Assembly (NCBI GenBank): GCA_963737145.1
Contig: CAVTRO010000005.1
Coordinates: 248,001-312,000, forward strand
Direction of reading: 5' to 3'
Origin: AP-15 sp963737145
GTDB lineage: Bacteria > Pseudomonadota > Alphaproteobacteria > ATCC43930 > CGMCC-115725
DNA length: 64,000 nt
Below are positions 27,222 through 34,438 of the stretch, one piece after another (the stretch's first letter is position 1; each line of letters starts with the position of its first letter). A program made the position numbers and the translations under genes. The notes under the pieces were generated by a model. That model did no database searches and was not told the DNA's origin. It saw only the letters and a list, made by a program, of their open reading frames with translations.

Positions 27222-28163
27222 ATGTCCGGTGGTCGTGCGTCGTCGCAATCCTCGACGCGGATCGAGCAGCTGGCTCCCGAACTGGAGCGGATCATCTCCC
27301 CGTCGGAGCCGATCCGACATCTCGCCGACGGCTTCGGCGGCGCTTTGGGTCCGGCCGAAGGACCGTTGTGGTGGAAAGAAGGCGATTACCTGCTGTTCAG
27401 CGATATTCACAACGACAAGCGAGTGAAATTCGAGCCCGGCAAGGGCGTCTCCGTCGTCCAGCAGCCGACCAACCGGGCCAATGGGCTGACCCGAGACCTG
27501 CTGGGCAGGCTGGTTGCCTGCGAGCACGATTCGCGGCGCGTCACCCGGCAGGAGCTCGACGGCAGCACCACGGTAATTGCCAACAGCTTTCAGGGGCGCC
27601 GGCTCAACCGGCCCAACGACGTCGTCGTCAAGTCCGACGGCTGCATCTACTTCACCGACCCGTGGACCAGCCCGGCCGCGCCGGAGCAATGGGACCTGAC
27701 CTTTTCCGGCGTCTACCGCGTCACCCCCGATCTCGGCAGCATGAGCCTTTTGATCGACGATTTCGTTTTGCCCAACGGTCTCGCCTTCTCGCCAGATGAG
27801 ACGGTTCTCTACATCAACGACACTCGGCGCGGCCAGATCCGTGCTTTTGAACTGTTGCCCAACGGCGTGCTCGCGAAGCACACCGATCGGGTCTTTGCCG
27901 ATTTGCGCGGTAACGAGCCCGGCGTCCCCGACGGGATGAAGGTCGATGTCGAAGGTAATGTCTATTGCGGCGGCGCCGGCGGGATCTGGATCTTGGACCG
28001 GAACGGCAAGCAGCTCGGCCGCATCGTCCACGGCGCTCCCGCCACCACCAATATCGCTTTCGGCGGCGACGACTGGAAAACTCTGTACTTCACCAGCCGC
28101 AACCACCTCGGTTGCGTCAACCTGAAAATCCCTGGTCTCCCAGTGCCGGCGCAGAAGTCCTAG
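27222..28163 (+). CDS. SMP-30/gluconolactonase/LRE family protein
   Basis: 313-aa six-bladed beta-propeller calcium-dependent lactonase. Typical blocks are present: GPAEGPLWW (metal Glu), NRANGLTRD, NRPNDVVVKSDGCIYFTDP (Asn and Asp ligands), LPNGLAFSPDETVLYIND and PDGMKVDVEGNVY. It would hydrolyse a sugar-acid or related lactone, which fits loosely with the enolase-superfamily genes 4 kb away. No signal peptide. SD GGAGG precedes the ATG. Confidence 0.9.
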   Translation: MSGGRASSQSSTRIEQLAPELERIISPSEPIRHLADGFGGALGPAEGPLWWKEGDYLLFSDIHNDKRVKFEPGKGVSVVQQPTNRANGLTRDLLGRLVACEHDSRRVTRQELDGSTTVIANSFQGRRLNRPNDVVVKSDGCIYFTDPWTSPAAPEQWDLTFSGVYRVTPDLGSMSLLIDDFVLPNGLAFSPDETVLYINDTRRGQIRAFELLPNGVLAKHTDRVFADLRGNEPGVPDGMKVDVEGNVYCGGAGGIWILDRNGKQLGRIVHGAPATTNIAFGGDDWKTLYFTSRNHLGCVNLKIPGLPVPAQKS

Positions 28164-28214
28164 CGCCGGTTCTGTCCTCGGCCTACCATGTGACCTGTCT
28201 TAAAGGTTATCGTC

Positions 28215-28483
28215 ACCCCCGCGAAAAGCGGGGGTCCAGAGCCTGGCTCAGGCTAGAACAGGGGGTAAATGCTCGAACACTTGCGTCCTGGATTTCCGCT
28301 TTCGAGGCTGTAATCCAATTGATATCGACGACCATGGTCACGATTTTGATATGAACCTCTGTCGCTGTCCCGGCGAAAGCCGGGATCCATGCCTCCACAA
28401 GACCTGAGTTTGAACGTTTTCTGCGACCGTGCCTCTCGGGAATCGCCCCGCCGGCTGCGATATGGATCCCGGCCTGCGCCGGG
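28215..28483. repeat. Three interspersed palindromes (REP-like)
   Basis: Hairpins ACCCCCGC-GAAAA-GCGGGGGT (28215-28235), CCCGGC-GAAA-GCCGGG (28369-28384) and CCCGGC-CTGC-GCCGGG (28468-28483) belong to the ATCCCGGCxxxGCCGGGAT repeat type widespread in alphaproteobacteria. They fill the 428-bp gap between the lactonase and the EthD gene, which holds no supported coding region. Confidence 0.75.
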
Positions 28484-28591
28484 AAGGCGTGATTTGCAGC
28501 GAAGGGCGATGAATGCCAATTGGATTACAGCCTCTTTTGCGGGAACGACGGATAACTGATTGTTCTTGGCGTGTTGTTGCAAGTCGGACCC

Positions 28592-28904
28592 TCAAATCTT
28601 CACGTCGCTGATCTGAATGGTCGGTTGGATGTCGGTGTAATTGGGGATATCCGCCATGATGGCCCCGGCATAGGGGCCGAAAGCGGATTGGAATTCGGCC
28701 ACCGAGTTCGAAATAGAGATGGCCCATCGCAACAAAGGCCGGCCGTGATCCCGGCGTCGCGCCGGAGACCCCTTGCTCGACAGCGACGCCTTTGCACGCC
28801 TTCCCCAGTTTTTCCTGAACCATCGGGATGTGGGAATTGCAGTAGTAGCTCATGTCGAACTTGCTGCCCTCATTGTTTGGGTACAGCACGCTTACCTTAA
28901 TCAT
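28592..28904 (-). CDS. EthD family protein (one frameshift)
   Basis: About 104 aa, dimeric alpha/beta-barrel ferredoxin-like fold. MIKVSVLYPNNEGSKFDMSYY and HIPMVQEKLGKACKG are typical EthD N-terminal blocks. After AMGHLYFE the frame shifts; omitting one C near 28706 continues SVAEFQSAFGPYAGAIMAD and PTIQISDVKI to the stop at 28592. EthD proteins assist or catalyse small-molecule reactions in degradation pathways; the substrate is unknown. The start follows GGAGGCAAGTA. Confidence 0.85.
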
Positions 28905-28959
28905 TTACTTGCCTCCAGTGGTTGCGCGTCGCTTCGTGTTGAGAGCGTTCGATGGAGCT

Positions 28960-29102
28960 TGCTGTTTTCGCTGTTATTTGCAGCCAAACAACAGCGGCGA
29001 GTTGGCCTGGGCCGCGGAATCCCTCGATTCGCGGGAGGAGTTTTGGCGAAATAACAGCGAACGCCTTCGCTGATTGGCGCTGTAACAGCCAGAGAAAACA
29101 GC
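28960..29102. repeat. Cluster of CTGTT/AACAG palindromic units
   Basis: GCTGTTTTCGCTGTTATT (28960-28977) is matched by inverted partners AAATAACAGCGAA (29048-29060), the self-palindrome GCTGTAACAGC (29079-29089) and GAAAACAGCC (29094-29103). The units occupy the EthD promoter region and are analogous to the CCCTGCC cluster at 22.35-22.5 kb. Confidence 0.6.
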
Positions 29103-29192
29103 CAATCGTCTGACATCGCGCCGCCACAGGTATTATTACAAGCTCGAACGATACCATCCGATTACGGCTAATTTCGGGTCGCGCCAACGTAA

Positions 29193-29470
29193 TCAGTTCG
29201 CCATCGCACGCATGCCTGCCAGTTCCGCTTCGCGGCGGCAGGCGTAGCGGCCTGCTCCCGCATGGCCATATGATGGGCTCGTGTTGAGATGATACCCGCC
29301 ACTTTGAGGATCCACCCAGACGACGGTATCCTTGGGCAATGTTCTTGCGCCTGTTGTTCAGTCCGGAGAGCCACCAGAACCTCAGGCGACTGCGCGCAAG
29401 CGGTGAAGGCGAGCGGAAAGGCCGAGAGAAGCTCTCGCCAAGGGAGCACCGGCAAATTCCACCCCCTCAC
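29193..29470 (-). CDS. Small secreted protein with VVWVDPQSGGYH motif (one frameshift)
   Basis: About 92 aa. A hydrophobic N-terminus (LLSAFPLAFTACAQS) looks like a signal or lipoprotein leader. After QEHCP the frame breaks in GGG at 29334-29336; adding one base gives KDTVVWVDPQSGGYHLNTS and YGHAGAGRYACRREAELAG, the pattern of a widespread rhizobial periplasmic mini-domain (C-P-x-D-x-V-V-W ... Y-H ... Y-G). GTG 29470 directly follows the upstream stop, so it is cotranscribed with the DUF3455 gene. Function unknown. Confidence 0.6.
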
Positions 29471-29986
29471 TCAACCCTTTGGCGGGCTGAAAAACTGATA
29501 AATCGCGGAATAACGCATGCGCACCTGCTCCGAGACATGGTTTGCGTCACAGCCGGCTGTCGGCGCAATTCCGCCCTTGGTGTCCGTCCGGCGAATAAAG
29601 GCTGCCTCACCAAGGATGCCCTGCCCTTGGTGGGATTTGGCGCGTAACAGAAGCCACTGAACTGCACCTTTCTCCGGCGCATCGGCCTTCCCAATAACTT
29701 CGCCGATAATCGCGGATCCATCGGCCATCTTCCATGTCGGACCGGCGAAGTGCGTGCCGATCTGCCGGCCTTGCTTGTCGAAGAGATTTGCCTCCGGCGC
29801 CGTGAACGACCATTCGAAGCGATTTCCTTTAGTTTCGCAGGTATAGATCTGAACGCCGTCTGCCACGGCTTCGAGCAAGAGCGCGGCGCCCTGAGGGGAA
29901 GCTACCCCGGTTTGGTCGGCATTGACCGCAAAGGCACCCATGCCGATCAAGATTCCCGCCGTGACGGCGCAAGCCATTTTTCTCAT
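29471..29986 (-). CDS. DUF3455 secreted protein
   Basis: 171 aa from ATG 29986 (MRKMACAVTAGILIGMGAFAV, signal peptide), behind GAGG. The mature part shows the DUF3455 landmarks GVQIYTCETKGNRFEW, GTHFAGPTWKMADGS, VQWLLLRAKSHQG and RRTDTKGGIAPTAGCDA. The domain is found mostly in secreted bacterial and fungal proteins of unknown role. Followed without gap by the small secreted protein. Confidence 0.85.
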   Translation of the reverse strand: MRKMACAVTAGILIGMGAFAVNADQTGVASPQGAALLLEAVADGVQIYTCETKGNRFEWSFTAPEANLFDKQGRQIGTHFAGPTWKMADGSAIIGEVIGKADAPEKGAVQWLLLRAKSHQGQGILGEAAFIRRTDTKGGIAPTAGCDANHVSEQVRMRYSAIYQFFSPPKG

Positions 29987-30073
29987 CGAGGCCTCGCATC
30001 CAACCAATATGGCGATGTCGAATGGGTGTGACCCTAATTGGCTTATCGAAGGGGCAACGCTCGCAGCCCGAAG

Positions 30074-30343
30074 ATGGATCATGTTCGTCCGGTCGACGGC
30101 ACAAGTTTCATACGGAACGGCGCGGAATGGGTGCGGGGGCGTTCAGGCGGAATTTCTACCTTTGCCTCCCCAACGCCGCCCGGTCGGGGCAAAGTCCGGC
30201 ACCTGCCCGCAGGCACTTTCTATCCGGACGAACTACATCTTGAGAACGACTTCGCCGACCACTGGTCATGGCAGCCCGCGCAGGACATGGAAATGGCGCA
30301 TTATCGCGCTCTTCTCGCAGCAGTTGGGCGAAACTTTTTGTGA
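30074..30343 (+). CDS. Putative Tse2-type ADP-ribosyltransferase toxin
   Basis: 89 aa from ATG 30074; an upstream in-frame TTG at 30038 would add 12 residues. DGTSFIRNGAEWVRG, then LPAGTFYPDELHLENDF and SWQPAQDMEMAHYRALL follow the order of blocks in the Tse2 toxin fold (G-T-S-x-F near the start, P-x-G-T-x-x-P-x-x-L, then P-A-x-x-M and a final helix). I rate the match as suggestive, not certain, because identity is low and no search was run. A small helical protein follows 30 bp downstream, the arrangement expected of a toxin-antitoxin pair. Confidence 0.5.
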   Translation: MDHVRPVDGTSFIRNGAEWVRGRSGGISTFASPTPPGRGKVRHLPAGTFYPDELHLENDFADHWSWQPAQDMEMAHYRALLAAVGRNFL

Positions 30344-30373
30344 TCGCGATCGCTTCGACAGTAAGGTGACGCT

Positions 30374-30667
30374 ATGACGAAGCTTTCTCCGAAAGCCATG
30401 CGGTTTATTGATGCCGCGGTCACCAAGTCAGAAAGCAAGGAGATCCGAGCCACTTGGAAGGCATTCAAACGCAATCCATCAAAGGAACTGTCGGACGAGG
30501 TCGCGCGGACGGTGCTGGGCGCATTACAGCAAGCTGAGCGCGATTTGCGCAGCCGGCTCAAGTCATCCTCCCTTGAAGAGGACGAGGCGGCCGACCTATC
30601 CAACGATTTTGGCTTCATCCGCGCGATACAAAGCGATCTGGAACGGCAGTTGAGAAAATCAGAATAG
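30374..30667 (+). CDS. Small helical protein, candidate antitoxin
   Basis: 97 aa, almost entirely alpha-helical and charged (KEIRATWKAFKRNPSKELSDEVARTVLGALQQAERDL). ATG is preceded by AAGGTG. The size, helical content and 30-bp spacing behind the Tse2-like gene fit an antitoxin or immunity protein. No DNA-binding motif is seen, so autoregulation is not suggested. Confidence 0.55.
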   Translation: MTKLSPKAMRFIDAAVTKSESKEIRATWKAFKRNPSKELSDEVARTVLGALQQAERDLRSRLKSSSLEEDEAADLSNDFGFIRAIQSDLERQLRKSE

Positions 30668-30922
30668 AGGCTTTTTTGTATGTGGTCGCTTAAGTGAACC
30701 CGATGAGGCAGGCACCAGCGGAGATCGCGACCGCCCTTGGAGGCCCGCAGGCGACGGTACGGCGAGAGCGCCCGTGACCGGTCGGCGCGCGCTCCTGTAC
30801 GGCAACGGTGCATTAGAGTGCTTCTGATCCTCGCCAGCGCAATCGTGCCACCGAAGACAGAACCTGGGCCGCAAAAAGCGCAGCCTCGATCGGATTCCGC
30901 GGTAGGGTTGAGGGTTCTCGCT

Positions 30923-32353
30923 CTAAACCGCCGGTCGAGTTCTGATCTCGTCCGGCACTTTGCGCGGGAGGAATTGGCCGTCCTTGAGGTCGCCCGAAAA
31001 GGTGGCGCCTTCGACGACGATCTTGCCGCGCAGCATCGTGAGGGAGGGCCAGGCGGCTAGGTCGCGGCCTTCCCAGGGGCTGTAATCGGCCTCGTGCAGC
31101 TCGGCGGCGTGCACGGTTTTGCGACGGCGTGGGTCGAGCAGCACAATGTCGGCATCCGAGCCCGCGGCCAGCGCGCCCTTGCGCGGGTAGAGGCCCATGA
31201 TCTTGGCGGCGTTGGCCGAGACCAGGCCGACAAAATCGGAGAGGCCGTAACCGCGCTTTTCGACGGTCTCGGTGTAGATCAAGGACAGGCGCGGCTCGAC
31301 CCCGGCGTTGCCGCCGGTGGTGTCGTCAATGCGCCGCCCCTGAAGTTTGATGCGAAGCGGGCAGCAGATCTCGTCGGTGGCGACGGTCTGGATCGCGCCG
31401 TGATCGGTCGCCTGCCACAATGCCTCGTGATCCTCGCGGAATTTGAGCGAGGGGTAGGTGTGATAGATCTGGCCGTTCGGGCGTTTGTAGTCCTCGGCGG
31501 TGTACATCAGGTATTGATGGAGGGTCTCACCGTAGATCGGCACGTCCTTGGCCCGCGCCGCGGCGATCGCGCGAACCCCGGTCGCCGCCGAGGTGTGCAT
31601 CATGTAGAGCGCTGATCCCTCGATATTGGCGGCAAGCCGGATGACCCGGTTGAACGACAGATCCTCTGACAAGGTGTTGTGCACCTCGGCCATGTTCTCG
31701 AAGCCGGTGCGGTCTTCGCGAAACAGCTTCTCGTACATGTGCATGACGATGTCGTTGTCCTCGGCGTGGATCGCCGCGATGCCGCCGGCGCGCGCCAGGA
31801 CCTTCAGCACCTCCCAGATGTCGCCGAAATCGACCATGCGGCCCTTGCGGCTGGGCGTGATGTCGGTCGTGAAGATCTTGACGGAGGGGTGCCCGGCCGC
31901 AACCGCTTCGGCCAATTGCGGGAGGATTTCGGGCGCGATCTTGCCCTGCACCATCGTGTGAAAGGCATAGTCGCAATGGCAGGCGCCGGCCCACTCCTTC
32001 TGCCTACGCTCGATCGCACTCTGGACGCGGTCGCCGGCCTCGACGAGCGCGAAATCGATCATCGTCGTGGTCCCGCCAAAAAGGGCGGCGCGGCTGACCA
32101 CGGACGCCGGATCGGTCAGCTGGTGCTCGGTCGTGCCCGGCACGACGATCGGCCAGCGGCAATGGACATGCGGGTCGATGCCGCCCGGGATGACGATCTG
32201 CCCCGCGGCGTCGACGACCCGCCCCGCGCCGAGCGCGGCAAGGCTGCCCGGCGCACCGATCGCGGCGATTTTTTCGCCGGTGACGCCGATATCGGCTTGC
32301 TGCGGACCCGAGGGAAGGACGGCGAGACCGCCCGAGAAGACGATGTCGAGCAT
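30923..32353 (-). CDS. Dihydropyrimidinase/hydantoinase family amidohydrolase
   Basis: 476 aa, opens cyclic amides (dihydropyrimidines, hydantoins) in a binuclear metal barrel. Metal ligands: DPHVHC near residue 58-63, the lysine in HPSVKIFTTD (carboxylated in the family), HAEDND, HTSAATG and Asp in VATDEICCP. Length is usual. No other pyrimidine catabolic gene adjoins, so the natural substrate is open; D-hydantoinase and allantoinase-like roles are alternatives. Downstream of it on the same strand is nothing for 580 bp. Confidence 0.9.
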   Translation of the reverse strand: MLDIVFSGGLAVLPSGPQQADIGVTGEKIAAIGAPGSLAALGAGRVVDAAGQIVIPGGIDPHVHCRWPIVVPGTTEHQLTDPASVVSRAALFGGTTTMIDFALVEAGDRVQSAIERRQKEWAGACHCDYAFHTMVQGKIAPEILPQLAEAVAAGHPSVKIFTTDITPSRKGRMVDFGDIWEVLKVLARAGGIAAIHAEDNDIVMHMYEKLFREDRTGFENMAEVHNTLSEDLSFNRVIRLAANIEGSALYMMHTSAATGVRAIAAARAKDVPIYGETLHQYLMYTAEDYKRPNGQIYHTYPSLKFREDHEALWQATDHGAIQTVATDEICCPLRIKLQGRRIDDTTGGNAGVEPRLSLIYTETVEKRGYGLSDFVGLVSANAAKIMGLYPRKGALAAGSDADIVLLDPRRRKTVHAAELHEADYSPWEGRDLAAWPSLTMLRGKIVVEGATFSGDLKDGQFLPRKVPDEIRTRPAV

Positions 32354-32386
32354 ATGAAGACTCCCAATGATGGAAAAGCCCCCACC

Positions 32387-33415
32387 CTACCCCCGGAACG
32401 CCCGCCCTGGCGGGCGGCCCTCCGGGGGCTCCCCCGCATGCGGAGGAGGGAAGGGGAGGGGGCGGGCGAACGCGAAGTGAGCAAGAACTTCGGCGCGCGG
32501 GATATTGTGGACAATAAAGACGAGGCGGCTGCGGTGATCCTGGTCGGGCCAGTCGTCGAGCCACTCCGGCGCGAACATCGCATGCTGAGCCGCCTGCACG
32601 ACAGCGGGGCGGTCGGGCCGGTCGGCGAAGCGTACGATCCCTTTGACCCGCAGCAGGTCGGCGCCGCGCTCGCGGGCGAGGCCTCCCAGAGCGCGGGCGA
32701 AATCGAGCCGGCTCAACTCGCCTTCGAGGATCACGCCGAAGGCATGGATGCCGTGCGTGTGGGCGGCAACTGGCTCATAGGGCAACGCCGGAGCGGTCGA
32801 GGGTTTCCCGCCGGCGAACAGCACCAGGCCGGCATCCTCGGTCTCGGCGGCGAGGATGCGGTCGGCGCGGTCGTTGAGCGCGTCGAGACGGCGGGCGAGA
32901 TCCGGGCCGAACGGAGCGAGGTCGGTCTTGGTGATCACCAAAGTGTCGGCGAGCGCGGCCTGCCGCCCGGCCTCGGCGAAGCGGTCGAGACTGTCGGCGC
33001 CAGCTACCGCATCGACGAGAGTTACGACCCGTGCCAAATGCAACGTGTGGTCGAGCATCGGATCGGCGCCCAAGGTAAAGAGGATCGGCGCCGGGTCGGC
33101 GAGCCCAGTGGTTTCGATGACGATCCGGCGAAATTGCCTGATTTCCCCGGCCTCGCGGCGGTCGAGCAGGGCGCGCAACGTGCGCGCGAGGTCTTCGCGC
33201 ACCGCGCAGCACAAGCATCCTCCCGGCAGCTCCAGCACACTGCCCTCGACGAAATCGACGAGGTGGTGGTCGATCGCGATCTCGCCGAGCTCGTTGATGA
33301 TGACCGCCGTATCGGTGAGGGCGGGCGAGACGAGCGCGCGCCGCAACAGCGTCGTTTTGCCACTCCCGAGAAACCCGGTCAGCACGGTCGTGGGCAAAGT
33401 CTCGGGCAGGGCCAC
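32387..33415 (-). CDS. CobW/COG0523-family GTPase (metallochaperone type)
   Basis: 342 aa. GTPase G1 GFLGSGKTT, the metal-binding C-x-C-C motif GGCLCC, and VITKTDLAP for base recognition mark a COG0523 protein, which delivers metal ions (Zn, Co) to target enzymes. GTG 33415 (VALPETLPTTVLTGFLG) behind GGAG is chosen as the start. The neighbouring metal-dependent hydantoinase is a tempting client. The last 20 codons run into a palindromic repeat (PHAGEPPEGRPP), so the natural C-terminus was probably altered. Confidence 0.9.
   Translation of the reverse strand: MALPETLPTTVLTGFLGSGKTTLLRRALVSPALTDTAVIINELGEIAIDHHLVDFVEGSVLELPGGCLCCAVREDLARTLRALLDRREAGEIRQFRRIVIETTGLADPAPILFTLGADPMLDHTLHLARVVTLVDAVAGADSLDRFAEAGRQAALADTLVITKTDLAPFGPDLARRLDALNDRADRILAAETEDAGLVLFAGGKPSTAPALPYEPVAAHTHGIHAFGVILEGELSRLDFARALGGLARERGADLLRVKGIVRFADRPDRPAVVQAAQHAMFAPEWLDDWPDQDHRSRLVFIVHNIPRAEVLAHFAFARPLPFPPPHAGEPPEGRPPGRAFRG
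32390..32462. repeat. GC-rich palindromic repeat at the cobW 3' end
   Basis: CGCCCGCC-CTGG-CGGGCGG (about 32400-32416), then CCCGCATGCGG and AGGGAAGGGGAGGG form the same type of CCCTNCCCC...GGGGAGGG interspersed element as at 53.5 kb. It overlaps the end of the CobW-type gene. Confidence 0.55.
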
Positions 33416-33610
33416 GCTTAACCATTCTCCGCGGCAAGGTTCCGGCACCGATCGTTTCACGTCGCGGCCGGAGCGGCAAGACAGGCGGCAAAAGTAAAGC
33501 GCCGCAGTGACATAACCCATTGCCTTCTGCCACCTGCGTCTGCATCATGCCTGCCATAAGTCGCGCGCATATGCGCGCCGGCGGAAGGGCGAGGAAACGC
33601 GGGCGGCAAC

Positions 33611-34438
33611 GTGTCAGGTGATGTGAACGGCGGCGAGATCTCTCCCGGAGAGGCGCAACTCGTTATCTCGGGCGTGTCAAAGCACTTTGGCGGCGTGCGG
33701 GCGGTAGAGGCGGTGACGCTCTCGGTGCGCTCCGGCGAGCTGATCTCGGTCATCGGCCCGAACGGCGCCGGCAAGACCTCGCTCCTCAACATGATCAGCG
33801 GCTTCTACCGGCCCGACACCGGCAATATCGTCTTTGCGGGCAAGGACATTACCGGCGCCCGCCCGTCGCAGGTCGCCGCGCTCGGGATCGCGCGCACATT
33901 CCAGAACATCGCGCTGTTTGCCGGGATGACGGTGCTCGACAACATCATGCTCGGGCGTCACGTGCACATGAAGGCCGGAGTGCTTTCCTCCTTCATCTAT
34001 TGGGGTCTGGCGCAGAAGGAGGAGATCGCGCACCGCGCACGGGCCGAGGAGCTGATCGAGCTTCTCGAACTCGAGGATTTGCGCAAGCAGCCGACGAGCG
34101 GGCTCGCCTATGGCCTCAGGAAACGCGTCGAGCTGGCGCGCGCTCTGGCGCTCGACCCGAAATTGCTGCTGCTCGACGAGCCGATGGGCGGCATGAACCA
34201 GGAAGAAAAAGAGGACATGGCCCGCTTCATTCTCGATGTGAACCAGCAATGGGGCACCACGGTCATCCTGATCGAACACGATATGGCGGTGGTGATGGAT
34301 ATCTCCGACCGCGTCGCCGTGCTCGACCGCGGCCGCAAGATTGCCGAAGGCAGCCCCGGCGAGGTGCAGCGCCACCCGGACGTGATCCGCGCCTATCTCG
34401 GCACCGCGAAAGAACGCCCCGAGGTGGCCGCAGCATGA
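33611..34438 (+). CDS. livG: Branched-chain amino acid-type ABC transporter ATPase (LivG-like)
   Basis: 275 aa. Walker A GPNGAGKTS, Q-loop FQNIALF, an unusual signature (SGLAYGLRKRVELARAL), Walker B LLLLDEP and H-loop EHDMAVVMD. The inserted KEDM/NQEEKE region is typical of the LivG subfamily. First gene of a co-oriented set of livG, acyl-CoA ligase, livH, livM, livK, livF. The starting GTG lacks a strong SD. With a CoA ligase in the operon, the substrate is more likely an aromatic or fatty acid than an amino acid; this is inference. Confidence 0.92.
   Translation: MSGDVNGGEISPGEAQLVISGVSKHFGGVRAVEAVTLSVRSGELISVIGPNGAGKTSLLNMISGFYRPDTGNIVFAGKDITGARPSQVAALGIARTFQNIALFAGMTVLDNIMLGRHVHMKAGVLSSFIYWGLAQKEEIAHRARAEELIELLELEDLRKQPTSGLAYGLRKRVELARALALDPKLLLLDEPMGGMNQEEKEDMARFILDVNQQWGTTVILIEHDMAVVMDISDRVAVLDRGRKIAEGSPGEVQRHPDVIRAYLGTAKERPEVAAA

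Noticed and set aside
28215..28483. Palindromes after the lactonase as a CRISPR-like array
   Set aside because: Only three units, unevenly spaced and of different sequence; typical interspersed palindromes.
31679..33421. Plus-strand open frame of 580 codons over the hydantoinase and CobW genes
   Set aside because: Antisense shadow of two genes with intact motifs; crosses their boundary and has no RBS.
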